Shown here: positions 47,353 to 59,700 of the stretch, piece after piece | Layout: each line of letters begins with the position of its first letter | Position numbering within the stretch: position 1 is the stretch's first letter | Made by a program: the position numbers and the translations under genes | Assembly (NCBI GenBank): GCA_021234155.1 | Contig: JAJEKV010000031.1 | Coordinates: 5,284,748 to 5,348,747, forward strand | Direction: 5' to 3' | DNA from: Isoetes taiwanensis | Lineage: Eukaryota > Streptophyta > Lycopodiopsida > Isoetales > Isoetaceae | DNA: 64,000 nt | Notes under the pieces: generated by a model | Database searches by the model: none | The model's input: only the letters and a program-made list of their open reading frames with translations | What the model was told of the DNA's origin: nothing

Positions 47353-47376
47353 ATTTTTTTTTTTTTTTTTTTTTCC
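47353..47376. repeat. Poly(T) tract
   Basis: About 23 T in a row, followed by CCCTAGG. A second T11 run is at 47420-47431. Confidence 0.9.
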
Positions 47377-48394
47377 CTAGGTGGGGGTTCTGTCTATGTG
47401 GATTCAGTTTATCACTTGCTTTTTTTTTTTTGTAAGGGGGAGTGTCGTTTATGTGGATTCAAGTTTGAGGTTTGTATAGGTTGCTACGAATCGATTTGTG
47501 CATGCCTTTGTTAAGAGCCTGTTGATAGGAAAGCTTGGGTCACGTATCCATGGCATGTTAAAGACGCGGATGCTTCGATTAAGGGCTAGTATATTCTGAA
47601 TCAAAAGTATGGTAGATAAGGGTTTAATTTGTATCATGATATATATGAATAGGGTGTTTCGATAAAGGTAAAATTTGATTAAGGTAGAGATAATGTGCAT
47701 GGGTAGGTCCGTACACGAGGTAGGGGTCTGGCGTAGCCCATGCCCCGCGTAAGGGCCTACCCAGGCACATTCTCCCACGTAACGAGTGCAGGAGATTTTT
47801 GATGACATGGCATCATCAGATGGAGACACATGGCATAAAACAAGAAGCCCACTCAGAGGGGCCCATCGATCGACACATGCCTACATTATCAAATGTAATC
47901 TAGGTCTGAAATAAGCTGTAAAGAAGTCGGTTTGATCCAAGAATGGGCGAAAATGAAATCGAAGCTTAAAGACCTCATGGGAAAAGTTGGGCATGGCTAG
48001 ATCAGGCTGAAATTTCATGACATGGGGGCCGAAATTGCTCTTAGGAGGTCATTTTGGCTGAATCAAGGGTCATTATAGTCTTTTGGGAATGATCGAGGAG
48101 TTGTGTATGGAAGACTTCAAGCTGCAAAAAATAACTACCCTCGCCATTTTGATGGCCCTCAATTTTTTTTTGGAAGTAAGACCCTTGGGCTAGGGCGTTA
48201 TCGCCCTTAACACAACGTCTCGAGAGTTTTGGGCGATCCGATCACCATTAAAATCGATCTGGATTGTCCATTTGATAACACCATAGGGTTTAATGAAGTA
48301 GTTGTTAATGGCTCCAGTAAACTGCTGGCCAAGCTTGATCTCAACTATTGGATCATCATAAACTTGAGGGACGGTGTGTTAAGGAAGTGCAAAA

Positions 48395-48417
48395 AAAAAA
48401 AAAAAAAAAAAAAAAAA
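48395..48417. repeat. Poly(A) tract
   Basis: About 23 A in a row; could be the tail of an old retroposed copy, but no element is recognised upstream. Confidence 0.85.
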
Positions 48418-51281
48418 GAAAACAGGTCGAAATGCGGTTGGAAAGGGTTGACATTGTATTAGGAAGTGTCAATTTGCCTTGGTAAGCCTCTGGTTTGAGG
48501 GATCGATGCTCCATGTTTCGTCCTTTTTGCTATTTTCACATGCATTTCTTCAACTCTATTTAAATAAATTATTTACTTGATGTACAAGGCGATATATTTC
48601 AATTAGAAGTGTTAAAGACATGGAGAAAAAAGGCCGCCTTGTATTTCAGACTACCAGAAAAAATATTTGAAAGTGCAATTTTTGGTGTATATCATATTCT
48701 TTTGTTTTTAAAGCCAGAATATTACCAAAACATTTTTAGATAGTCAGTTATTTTTAAGAATGGGCGGATTTTTCGTGGAGAAACCTCCTGTTTTCGATCC
48801 ATGGTTAAAGAATAAAGCTCAATGGTTTACTGGAGGGCACATCTAATTGTCACAGATAGGCAGAATAGCCACAAGTAGTATGAACATGCATTGGTTAAAA
48901 GAAAATATGAATTATAAGCCTGATAGCTCTAAGACTAATGAATTAATTATACCGTTGGCCCCTCGAAATAGAGCCTTGGTACATGAACACATCATCCAGT
49001 TGCATTATTTATTTTTAAGTTGAAAGTGTCGGATTTTGAGAATACACATTAGCTTCATGAATAAATCCCTTTGCCATATTGGTACATGGATTTGGGGCAG
49101 AAGCAGTTATGAGGTGATGGAAATTACAAAGTTGATAGTGGCATGAGATGTTGTCTAGGTACCTTTAAGGGTCCATGTGACATGAGATAAGTTTACACGA
49201 ATGCAATTGGCCAAGAAGACCGTGAGAAGCTTATGGGGGCTTTTAGTTGTGGCTACGACGTGGAGCATTGTTTGTCTAATAAAATGTCCAGATTATGATT
49301 TTATCTATATTTGGTAATGGGTAAATGTTGCATTCTTTCTGGGGGATGACCTTTAAGATGATAAGCTTTGTATATGGGAGAATATTCGTATCTATTATTC
49401 TTCTTAGTAGATGTTCAACACATATGTGAAGATGTTGGATGAAGTTTTGAAGTGGATTAGACATATATTACTTTCCCTCATGTAGAAAGAGAGGTTACAG
49501 AAAAACTGATGAAGATCCGGAGCTGTGGAAGAACAACCCCCTCTGAATACCCCATGAAAAGTAGCACACGATCATAAAAAGGTGGTGGACCTGCTCAAGC
49601 TACTTTGAGGATGCTATATAGGATGAAATATCTATGCCAGGCAAAATATACCAGCAAGAAGCTTTGTAAATATTGTTATGAAAAACCTATCAAGGATCAA
49701 ATGTTATACTAAGAATTCTTCATCCATTTTCATGGTGTATATCTTACTTGCCAAGGTGCGACACTCTCAGAAGAGTTTTCAATGGCACGTGTTCAACATG
49801 TCTTTCAGTCTCACCAGATGTATGGACAGAAGCATGAACTGTAGTTGAGGCAACTACAATTGGAATAGAAACTGGAACAAGTAACTAAGAAGAGGAGAGA
49901 GATGGAGCTCCTGTCTCAATTGAGGCGGCCCCACTCGTGCCATTAGAAGACATGTTGGGAAACACTAAAGGATTAAGGTGCGCCGAAGAATACAAACTCT
50001 CAGGAGCTGAAAGAGCACCCTCGCGAGCAGCATATTCTTTTCCAATTCCATTGTGTACTATGGTAGAACTACCAGAAGAACGTTTTGGCGGGCTGCGACT
50101 GGATCTTGTCATCTCCACCAAAAGGGGGGCCAAAGTTTCAGAGCTGAACAGTCCTTCCCCACAAGCCAATCTCTGAAACAATTAAGCACCACTGGATGGG
50201 GTGCTCAAAGAGCTTTCCAACAAGCCCAAAACAACCAAAACTGCCACCAGATGCAGAAGTTATGGCCAAAAGAAAATTGTAGCCAAACCTTAGCACCGCC
50301 AAAAGAGGGCCGGGACTATCAGGCGAGTTTTTTCCACCCAAATAGATGAAACATCATATAAATCATACACCAACGGAAAGGTCGTGCGGCGAGCTTTCCA
50401 ATGAGCCTAAGAACACCCAAATCTAGTACCTGAATCATGAGTTATGAGCAAAAGAGCGGGGCTGAAACCATAAGCGCCATCATGAGTGCCCTTCAGGAAA
50501 AAAAAAATTGGCATTTCTAGGCCTTGTGTATTTCTAATCTAAGTGATTGGTAGTTCAGTCATGATGAGACTAAGTACACAAATTCGTGGGATAGGGTTGA
50601 TATGCCATCTATGTTATGATAAAGATATTGTAAGGAATGCTAAGACTATTAAGGGATTGACTGCTAATATGGTTGAGGACATTGATTTAGCATCTATTGC
50701 CCCCTTTTTTTTCTTTTTTCTGGAAAAAGGTTTAGCCATAAATATGGAAAGTTACATTTGAAAGCCTTGCTAAATGTGGTGCACTTTGATGAGGATGCAT
50801 TTAGTGACTTATTTTGCACTTTTAAATGTAGCATTGGAACATCTTCTAGACATGATGATCTTATAGACTAATAAATACATATTTCTTTTCATTTATTTAG
50901 TTAATGCCGTTAGATAATATTGGGTGTTTATTGAAGCCTATAGATCCTTAGCTTTCTCCCCATAACTTATCCTTCCTCACAACTTTTCCTGTTTGGGACA
51001 ATGTAAGTCTTGACAATCTCTAATTATATATAATGGTAGACCTGAATGTGTTCCTTGATGCTCATCCTTTTAGCTTCAGCTCTTTGTAACGGTAAAACTA
51101 TATTCCATATAATTGTATCATATTCAGGTCAAATACTAGCTCAGCTTATTACTTCGAACCGTGAAAACCTTGCTTCACCCATAGTCTAACTCATAGCTTC
51201 TAGAACTGCCCAGGAATATAAGCCATGCTCAACAAATATATCGACAAGCCCAACCTATGACAAAATAATACCATCTATATA

Positions 51282-51340
51282 TACAAGAAATTTATCGCGG
51301 CGGCCTTGGCCGCCGCGAACATTTCTCTAGTTCTAACCCC
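51282..51340 (+). repeat. Palindromic repeat with CACTA-like end (copy 2)
   Basis: TACAAGAAATTTATCGCGGC, then the GGCGGCC/GGCCGCC palindrome with a TT centre, then GAACATTTCT and CCCC. It matches 36331-36388 in reverse complement with only a few differences. The two copies face away from each other, so they do not bound the DNA between them. Confidence 0.7.
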
Positions 51341-54300
51341 GTGAAGTTGGACTTACCATAAGTTCTGGGTCTTGTTTAGTAAGGAATGTGTGACAGTTAG
51401 AGTTACGTGAATGTCAATTTCGAATGAATTGAATGCAGAGTGTATGAACTTGTGTCATTACCTTGAGTTCTCGTGCTCCTAAGGTAGATGGATGTTATAA
51501 GTGATCACAATGCATGACAACTTGCAAGGAACAATTCAACAAACCTACGCAATGTTCTAAAGGGAAAGACCTTTTATATATTACAATAAATGTTTTCGCA
51601 ACATTTGTCTCAATGTCATAAAACTAGAGTATTTTTTAACTCAAGTATGCACTAGTGGATTGCATAGTTAAAAACTTGAAAGAAAGAGGCCAGTTCCTTG
51701 ATTGTCGAATGGAAGCACCATTGCATTGTCTTCGACCCTTCGCTATTATATGCATCACCTAAGTTAGGTAGCAAGATCACACACAATATAAAAGAGGGCA
51801 CATTTTTCTTGCGACTCTGGCTTATACCGAGGTGCCCCAACCCTTTCTCAGCAAATTAGATCGGCATTCCAAGGTTAGTTATGGGAGCTCTTGCCGTATT
51901 TTTTGTTGTTGTGGACCTCACATGCAATACATCAAATAAAATTTTTGTAATACATCAAATGTAATACATCAAAAGCTCTGCCTATGGATTAGAGTTTTTC
52001 TTAAAGTACGGGCTATGGTTGCATCTTAAAAAATCATGCAATTAAGGGATCTGTCGCACAATGAATTTAGCAAGAAAGAAGCAATTGGAATCCACCTGGA
52101 AAGCTCGTCATTGTAATTAATAGAGGCAAAGGGCATCGCTCACCATGCTCAGTGCTGTGCAGCACAACAGAAGAAATAGAAATCGCTGGAAAGGAAGCTT
52201 CTTGACGTAGGCCTATATGGAATTAAGTTTAGTAATACTTTGACCCATACAACAGATTAGAGCCTGGAGCTTCAATTTTCATATATTTACATGTCAATGG
52301 TGGACCTTAGTTTAAAAGTGGTAGAATCTCTAATGAAGAGCCAATCACGGAGGACCTTGTCACATATGACACTCTATTCCCACTTAACAAGAGGCCTCCC
52401 ATTATGCCAGTTGTATATTACACCTATTTAAGGGTCTCCAAATGTACTTGCCTGGCTACATGCCATTTCTTTCAAGCCAGAATATTCTAGCTTGAACGCT
52501 ACTTGGATATCGCAGGAATCTAATTCTCCCTTTTCTTACCCTTTTGAATCCATAATTCAGCTCTTCAAAAACTTGCTTGTCCCTTGATTCCAAGCCAGAA
52601 GCCTCGCCTGAGTATACATATCGACCAGGCAGGTATCCAGTTAGGAAATGCTTGTACGGAGCTTTTTTGTCTCGAGCATGGCATTCAACCAGATGGAAGA
52701 ATTCTTGCGTATAACCCTGAATTTTATTAATCTTTTTCTCAGACTATAGAAATGCTCTGTTTCGCAGAGTCTTGATTGCTTTATTTTGAAGTACAATTTG
52801 ATGGAATTATGCTGTTGATTTTGTAGTGAAGCGACCGGTACTGGAAAAGATTCTTTCAACACATTTTTCAGTGAAACTACGGCTGGAAAGCATGTTCCTA
52901 GAGCTATAATGGTGAATTTAGAGCCGGCAACATCAATAACAGGTTTTTTCAGAAATCAACGACGAATTTACACAGCCCATTCCCTTGTTTTTGCCATCTT
53001 CATCTCCAATCAATCCACACCGGAGTTCAAGCACAGGATCGGACATAGCCAATTCACGCCAGAGTCTAAGCACAAGACTGGACATAGCCATTGCCAGGTT
53101 TCTGATCCCTCTTGTAGAAATACTACCATTGCTATGGTAGAGCTTTACCTTCTCAAACTAGCACCTCTGTTTTTGCACTGCCTAACAAAGGCTCCTATTT
53201 TTACTCCATAAAAATCCCTGGTCCTGCTTACGAAAATCCCCTGTTTTGCAGAGAAATCCTCTGTTTTTTCCCCTTTCTTGGCGGACTTGCTTCCATTTAT
53301 TTCTTCTCGACCCTTTCTCTTTATCTTCATTAACCACAGAGCAAAAGGTTTTGAACATGCATTACCAAAAAACATATAGCTCTGTTCTCCGGTCTCCTTA
53401 GCTCTGCTAAGAACCCGCTGCAAGAAAACTGCTTTGTTTTTTTTTTTTTTGGATCAGAGCCCAAATAGCTCTGTCGAACTTTCTATAGCTGATCAGAGCA
53501 TATGCCGGAGAGTGCTATGGCGGATCCTCAATCTGTTGCAACTAGAAGGACCGGATAATGGAACCCAGAATTTCACATTCTTCCGTTTGTGATTCTGTGA
53601 ACCAAATTCACCCAGAGAAAACTTCAAAGAAGAATTAACAAAGAGCAGGGCTCTTGTGTGCTCTAATGGCATTTTCAATTATCCTATATATTGTTTGGAT
53701 CTGGATCGATTCAACGCAATAAAAATGGATCTTCTGGATGAACATATCGCAAAAAGAACGACTAGAACGACCGGATAATGGAACCCAGAAATTCACCTTC
53801 TTCTGTTTATCGATTCCGTGAACCAAATCCACCCAGTGGCAATTAACAATAGCCTGGATTCTTGTGTTGCTCCAATGGCATAAAGGAGCTCCAATGGAGT
53901 AACCCAGTTTCAGAAGAGGGTTGATAGCATTTTTAGTTCTGTCGGAGTGAGGAAGGAGCTTCAATCGAGCAACCCAATTGTAGAACAGGGTTAAGCCATC
54001 TAAGCAGTCTTGGTTTATCTGCCTGAAGTGGAATACCCTGGCTTGAGAAGGGCTTCTAGCTATGGCTGAACATGCAAATAGCTAGGGATTGCGTGCAGAG
54101 CAAGAAAGCCACCGTGAGAGATCTCCAAGATTGGACGGAATGGTGTCGACCATCCAATATTTCGTCTTTTAAGGTTTTAGAAATGGAGAGAAAAAGGTAC
54201 GTGTCAAGCGCTTAGGTTGCTCTCAGCCCAGAAAAATTACTTCCCTATTTTTTAAGAACAGAAAACATACTGCTTTATATATGGTATGATATGGATATAA

Positions 54301-54664
54301 TATTACAAGGTCGGCCCCAACAAGCACAAACCTGGCTTATCCAGCAGCCAAGGCAAAGCTTGATCAGATTTGAATAGCAAATGGGCCTTTCCCTTCTACA
54401 ACAATAAGATAACATTAAGATGACACACATCATGCATTCAAACCCATTTAAATCCCAAAGCTTAGCATTATGGAAATAAATTAGAGAAACTTTCATTCGT
54501 GTGCTTTGTGACATAATACATATCCATCTTCATTTACGCTAAGAATATCTAGCTCTTGGAAGCAACATCACACTTCAGATAGATATGACCTTTAGCAGTG
54601 AGTGGAGGAACACAAAAATGAACATAACCTAGGAAAATGAAACAACCAAACTAGAGCAGATCCG
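51341..54664. other. Non-coding DNA, no gene recognised
   Basis: Short open frames only. Contains the direct repeat listed at 53547 and a T13 run at about 53438. Nothing else was supported. Confidence 0.5.
53547..53838 (+). repeat. Direct repeat of ~70 bp, two diverged copies ~218 bp apart
   Basis: GACCGGATAATGGAACCCAG begins both copies (about 53550 and 53768). Each continues through TTC(A/T)TTCTTC(C/T)GTTT to GTGAACCAAAT(T/C)CACCCAG. Confidence 0.88.
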
Positions 54665-54759
54665 CTTAGCCTAATGATCTCAATGGTTTACCAAGACCCA
54701 TCTTGAGATTTCTTAGCCTAATGATCTCAATGGTTTACCAAGACCCATCTTGAGATTTC
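54665..54759 (+). repeat. 47-bp tandem duplication
   Basis: CTTAGCCTAATGATCTCAAT through CTTGAGATTT is repeated head to tail with no differences, starting at 54665 and 54712. Confidence 0.95.
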
Positions 54760-55533
54760 TTATTAAACAAACCCTCTCCACAAAGAGATTATACAACTAC
54801 AACACATAGTGAAATCTAGTTGGAGTTTTGCATGATTGGAGCTTGGTTATGGAGATTATGAAAGGAATTTTAATGTCCATTTCGAAGGGCCAACCAAACT
54901 AAGTTCACTTATATGATGTGGCACAACTATGACTAGACCAAGTTTCGTAGTCTTCGGTTCGATTTTGTACTCGCCATTTCTGTGCGCCTTGCCTCAAGAT
55001 GTGATTCAGGTTGGAGATGGCAATGGCGATCATTCCACCCGGTCATGCTGTCAGAGTTTCCTGTGCATTCTCCCTGTGTGGAGAGAATTTGGGTATGCTT
55101 TCATACTTGTCCTTCATTTTAAATCAATCTCAATTGTAGTCTCGATTCCATATCATCAATGCGATTTACTATTAAAGCTATCATACCAAGAAAAAGAGAG
55201 AATTTTGGAAGCGGACTGACACTTGCTTCAGTCTTTATGTGAAGCAGCTCTTCCTCTTATTTTTCAAGGTTGCCGAAAGTTTATTCACGGTTTCATTTCA
55301 GGGTTTCCTAGTATGGCATGGGCAAGCTTTGTTCGATATCAGATTCAAAGATAATCTCACTTAAATTAATGTGGCCCTTAAAGTAGAAGCAAGCTTATAT
55401 GATGAATGAGTGATAGCGATTCAGAAATTCGCTTCCCTTATTTTCTTGAATATAGACATTGAGTGAATAAGTATAGTCAGATGCAACTAAGGATCCTTGA
55501 GCTTAAACATTAGGAGTTTTTTGAATACGTTGT
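54760..55533. other. Non-coding DNA, no gene recognised
   Basis: One 96-codon plus-strand open frame at 54929-55219 has no recognisable domain and no splice context that I trust. Otherwise AT-rich. Confidence 0.45.
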
Positions 55534-55800
55534 CTACATCTTCAGGTATACTAATAACTTTTCCTGTATCGCAGCTTTGCCAGCCGCGAGGAGCAGATTG
55601 CGGACTAACTCTTCCTCAAAATTTTTAAGGTATGCATGGATGTATTGATCTGCTGTTGCCATATATTTAAGGTAATCCAATGCCCTTACTACCTGTAGAA
55701 GAGGAGCTTGCCGAGCATCCTTTGAGGAAGATGCACCATTTGCGATTGCAATTGGAGTTTGCGTATTAAGCACTTTAGTTCTGCCAACAAAAGACATGCA
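55534..55800 (-). CDS. Possible single exon of an unrecognised minus-strand gene
   Basis: On the minus strand an open block of about 87 codons follows a good acceptor (TTTGTTTTTCAG at about 55813-55802). The peptide is protein-like, with a helical stretch LQVVRALDYLKYMATADQYI and an acidic-hydrophobic segment FEEELVRNLLLAAGKAAIQE. No family is recognised and no partner exon was found. It could equally be chance or a relic. Confidence 0.25.
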   Translation of the reverse strand, partial: CMSFVGRTKVLNTQTPIAIANGASSSKDARQAPLLQVVRALDYLKYMATADQYIHAYLKNFEEELVRNLLLAAGKAAIQEKLLVYLKM

Positions 55801-56339
55801 GTCTGAAAAACAAACAAAAAATACATCAGTCCTTGGTGCAGATGACGTACGCTATGCTGCAATGGGAATTATCAGCTTCATTCCCCTTTTTGATTGGCTA
55901 GTAAGATGCTTTATTGTTGTGCTGTTACCTAGTCAACAATATTAGAATTAGGTCAACCCATTTTATAGACATCAGGTAATAGTCATGGTAATATACCCTT
56001 GTATGCTCGCTGCATTATTTGCACTGTCAGTATACTGATGAAATAGATGCATTGTAGGTGGACTTTCTATATCTGTTTGGTTTTATATATGAAATAGTCA
56101 CTTTTATTTCGCAGCTTGTTATTGACTGTCTTTGTGTGTATAGTAGGAAAAATACCATCAAGTTTCGTGATTTCATGATAGATGCATAAAGGCCATGAAT
56201 TTTTTTCTTTAGATGCATAATCATAATGTATTTCACAAAATGCTAATTTGTGCTTTTCCATCAGCAATATTTATTTATATATCAAATAAAAAAACTGTCC
56301 ATGCACTAGTAATCCTGGCTGGTGAATGACTTGTTTCAG

Positions 56340-57254
56340 GCATGGGTATTTGCATGGTTGGATACAAGTCAGCAACGTTACCTAGTCTATTCTATTGTTT
56401 ATCTCGCTCCCTTTTTCAGGTTTGGGCTACATGCTCTTGCTGTTTTTCTTATTTCTGTTATACATTGTCAAAGTTTCAATCCAAGTGTTAGCCATTTCAA
56501 CAGGTGGTTGGAATCTTTGCAGATCTGGTTTGTCTCTATCCACAGATGAGAGCTGGCTTCCACTTGCAAGTGTAGTTGCATGTGTACTTCATGTTCAGGT
56601 CATCTTACCTCTCAACTAGAGCATATTGTCATTGTTGTACCTGTTCTTAATGCTAGCTCTTCCTTATCAATGGTTTCGTTGATAAGCTTTATCAGGACCA
56701 TTGAGAGGGAGATGAATTATATAGAGAAATTTCAAGATACTTCAGAATAAACTACTTGTGTCCAAGATAAAACTAGATTTGGGCTTAGAATATGCTTTAT
56801 TTGCAAGGGGAGGGAATGACTTGGGAATCCTTGTGCAGTTGGATGTGCTAAGTGCTTTCATGGCTTATTGTGTTTGTTTGTTCTCTGTTCAAATTTGTTT
56901 CATGTATCCAATGTGCAGCTTGATATTGCGGTCAACACGGAAAGCCTTGAGCAAGACGAGTTGAAATCAAACATCTCAAGGATGCTTTTTGAGAAAACAA
57001 AAGTGAAAGAACTTGGTAAACGGGGAAGTATTTTGTTTCGCAGGTTGCAAAACCTTGCAGAAATATATGGAACAGATAAGGTTGGTTCGTCACAGTTTTT
57101 GCCTGTTGTTTTCTCAGTTAGATGCATAAATTTATGTCATATTCTGCAGGTGGAGGGAATACCAGAGAAGGAATTTGAGGAATGGGATGAGAAGTTGCTA
57201 AAATCAAACAAAAAGAATGCTAATGATGCGGATGAAGATAATCACAGGCAATGA
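56340..57254 (+). CDS. 3' exons of an unrecognised, probably membrane-associated protein
   Basis: Exons: 56340-56419 (AWVFAWLDTSQQRYLVYSIV and YLAPFF, after TTGTTTCAG), about 56521-56598 (SGLSLSTDESWLPLASVVAC, ending CVLHVQ), 56920-57079 (LDIAVNTESLEQDELKSNIS, then KTKVKELGKRGSILFRRLQN) and 57150-57254 (VEGIPEKEFEEWDEKLLK, ending TGA). Phases fit if the second exon starts at the CAG before ATCTGG. The first two exons have hydrophobic runs that suggest membrane segments; the C-terminal part is charged and helical. Clean splice sites and no frameshift mark it as a living host gene, unlike its neighbours. The 5' exons are not found upstream. I cannot name the family. Confidence 0.55.
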
Positions 57255-57814
57255 CCAGATTCCATTGTTCTTCTGGTAAGGAACCAGTGATTGCTCATTT
57301 TGAATTGTGTAAATGTATATGGTCATTCCACTTACACGGTTGTATGTCTACTACTAATATTAGTTAAGTAAATTTATGAATATGCCATGCATAAAGATAA
57401 TTATTTCTTTGCAAAATGGGTATCCAGGAAAAGCTACTAGAAAGCTTTATCTCTGGAGCAGACGGAATTAGACCATGACCTGAAGGTTCTGAGCCTTGTG
57501 GGCTACGATCTAGGGGTGAATGATTGAAAAATTTGTATCCTATTAAAGGAATTCAATTTGGATGATAATGTGAAAAGCTGTATTCTAGCCTAAAAAGCTG
57601 GAATTAACATTTTCCAGCAATAGATTGAGCATATATGATGTAACCCATGCCCTTTGCAGTTTTCAGAGCTCCCATACATTTTCCAATGGATAAAAAATTG
57701 ACATTTTTAAGTAAAAGAAGGCATTTCCCAAGGCCATTTTAGCGTTCTAACTGTTAGTTCTTGCCTAAAGATGCTCCATGCAAATTTTTTGTGAGTTTGA
57801 ACGAAATGCCATGC
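57255..57814. other. 3' flank of the preceding gene and spacer
   Basis: AT-rich, probably 3' UTR at first (an intron may run from about 57275 to 57428, where a CCAG acceptor occurs). Nothing else recognised before the tandem array. Confidence 0.45.
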
Positions 57815-58304
57815 ATCTTTTGTAGAAGGGTAAGAAGGTGTGCTTTGAGGAGAAGATTAGGGGAGAGCTAGAGCGTCTGCAGTCAAGAATGCAGACCCAA
57901 TCAAGCTAATGGAAGTGTTAAAAAAGGGACTACATAAAGGGCTTGCTATGCAAATTATGCTTTAAATGCTCTAGGAGGACTAGAGTGCCTCCTATCGCGG
58001 TCATTTTAGCCATGTGTCAAATTGGTTCATAAATAACGATACTAGGAAATGTTTCATAGCAGCACCAGCAGCACCTCCAAAGGTCCTGTTCACCGTGAGC
58101 AAGTACAGAGGGGCAGGTCACTGTCAGAAGATTCTATTATATACGTCAAGGAAAGTGGATCAACATTCTTGGATATCATCCAATCGCTGATTGCCATGTG
58201 GCAACCATTCTAATCAAGAATGGAAACAGAGTCTTCATTCTTGGAGTTTCTTGGAGTTACCTGCGGCATCCGGTGTCTTCTTTGGGGATTCTTTCCTTGA
58301 CGTC

Positions 58305-58440
58305 GTGGAGCAGAAACAAGTCGAGCATTCTTGTATTGGAACGGGAGCTCCAGCAGCCAGGAGCACTGCGACGCTCTTGGCTGCTGGAGGTAGCCAGCTC
58401 CCGTTCCAATACAAGAATGCTCTCCTTGTTTCCGTTCCAC
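58305..58440 (+). repeat. 136-nt near-perfect hairpin (unit 1)
   Basis: Arms GTGGAGCAGAAACAAG and GAGCATTCTTGTATTGGAAC plus GGGAGCT, and an inner CCAGCAGCCAGGAGC, pair with GCTCTTGGCTGCTGG, AGCTCCCGTTCCAATACAAG and AATGCTC through CCGTTCCAC. One bulge (AGGTAGCC) breaks the stem; the loop is about 8 nt. Confidence 0.93.
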
Positions 58441-58579
58441 ATAACATCTAGCCACTCTATATACTCTATATATTGTAATATCTAAATGATTTCTACACGC
58501 ACTTTCATAATGATATTCTCATACAAGTTATTGTACTATGAGGGACTGTACAAATTTGACTAGAAGCTAAATGCAGTGC

Positions 58580-59700
58580 CATCCAACGAAGATTCTATAA
58601 AGATTTTCCTAGATTCTCCAAGACTCTAGAAACTTTCCCTAGATACTATGAGGTTCCATCAATGTTCGCTTATATTCCCCAAGATCTGCAGATTATTCCT
58701 CGAGAAATTGTACAAATTCGAGTAGAAGTCAAATTTAAAGTCATGCGATGAAGATTCTATAGAGATTCTTCAAGATTTCAGCAAGATTCTCTAGATACTC
58801 AAAGATTTTATGAAGATTCTCTTTGATTCCTTTTAGATTCTTAAAGATTCTCTTGAGATTCCCAAAGATTATCCTAAGATTCCTCAAGATTCCATGTAGA
58901 TTCTTCAAGATTTTCGTAGATTCTATGAAAATCCCCCTATAGAACACACCTAGTGTCAAAGATTCCCCTAGATCCCCTTAAATTCCCCCTAAATTCCCTA
59001 AAATTCCATAAACATCCCCTAGATTCTCAAACAATTTTTGAAGATTCGCTTAGATTCTCCTATACTCTTTTGATTCGCATAGATTCCTTAAGATTCTCTT
59101 GATATTTCCTTGATTCAAAAGGTTATCCCAAGATTCCTCTAGACTCCTTTAGATTCTTAAATATTCTCTTGAGATTCCCTTAGATTCCCAAATATTATCC
59201 TAAGATTCCTCTAGATTCTCCAAGATACCATGTAGATTCTTCTAGATTCCCTTAGATTCTATGAAGATTCCCCTGTAGAACACATCCACTGTCAAAGATT
59301 CCCCTAGATCCCTTGGAATATCTCGCGATTCCCTAAGATTCCACAAAGACCCCCCTAGTTTCTTAAGGTTCTATAAAGATTCCCCTAGATTTTCAAAGAT
59401 TATTTGAAGATTCGTTTAGATTCCCCAAGATTCTATGTAGATTCTCCTAGATTCTCTTAAGTTCTACGAAGATCCCCTTAGATCTCTAAGATTCCATCAA
59501 GATTTCCCTCGATTCTTAAACCTTTTTTTAAGGTTTTCTTAGATTCCCCTAGATTCTTTTGAGATTCCAATAGATTCCTTAAGATTCTCTTGAAATTCCC
59601 TTGATTTTCAAAGATTATCCCAAGATTCCTCTAGATTCCCCAAGTTTCTACATAGATTCCCTTAGATTCTATGAATATTCCCCTAGATTATCTAACATTG
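58580..59700 (+). repeat. AGATTC-type degenerate short repeat tract (unit 1)
   Basis: AGATTC(C/T) recurs roughly every 10-20 bases for ~1.1 kb, with spacer words such as CCCCTAGATTCT, CTTAAGATTCTC and CATGTAGATTCT. The same tract is at about 61040-62160 in unit 2 and from 63545 in unit 3. Confidence 0.9.

Larger units (their letters stand above)
45619..51281. other. Non-coding, AT-rich DNA with old repeat fragments
   Basis: No gene is supported on either strand; all open frames are short and without recognisable domains. Contents: a TCCATTACA word repeated at 47039, 47058 and 47104; a hairpin GGGTAGGTCC/GGGCCTACCC at about 47700-47764; and two diverged ~120-bp blocks sharing GAGCTTTCCAA(C/T)(A/G)AGCC at about 50207 and 50391, typical of retroelement-derived DNA. 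Confidence 0.55.

Noticed and set aside
49885-50349. Overlapping ~100-codon open frames on both strands
   Set aside because: No domain, no splice context, and the region contains diverged duplicated blocks typical of retroelement debris.
36331-51340. A single 15-kb CACTA transposon bounded by the two palindromic repeats
   Set aside because: The CACTA-like ends of the two copies face toward the intervening DNA, so the elements extend outward; they cannot be the two ends of one element between them.
58191-58485. Small protein genes across the hairpin of the 2.46-kb unit
   Set aside because: Open frames exist on both strands because the sequence is an inverted repeat; the frames change in copy 3 while the outer stem is kept.
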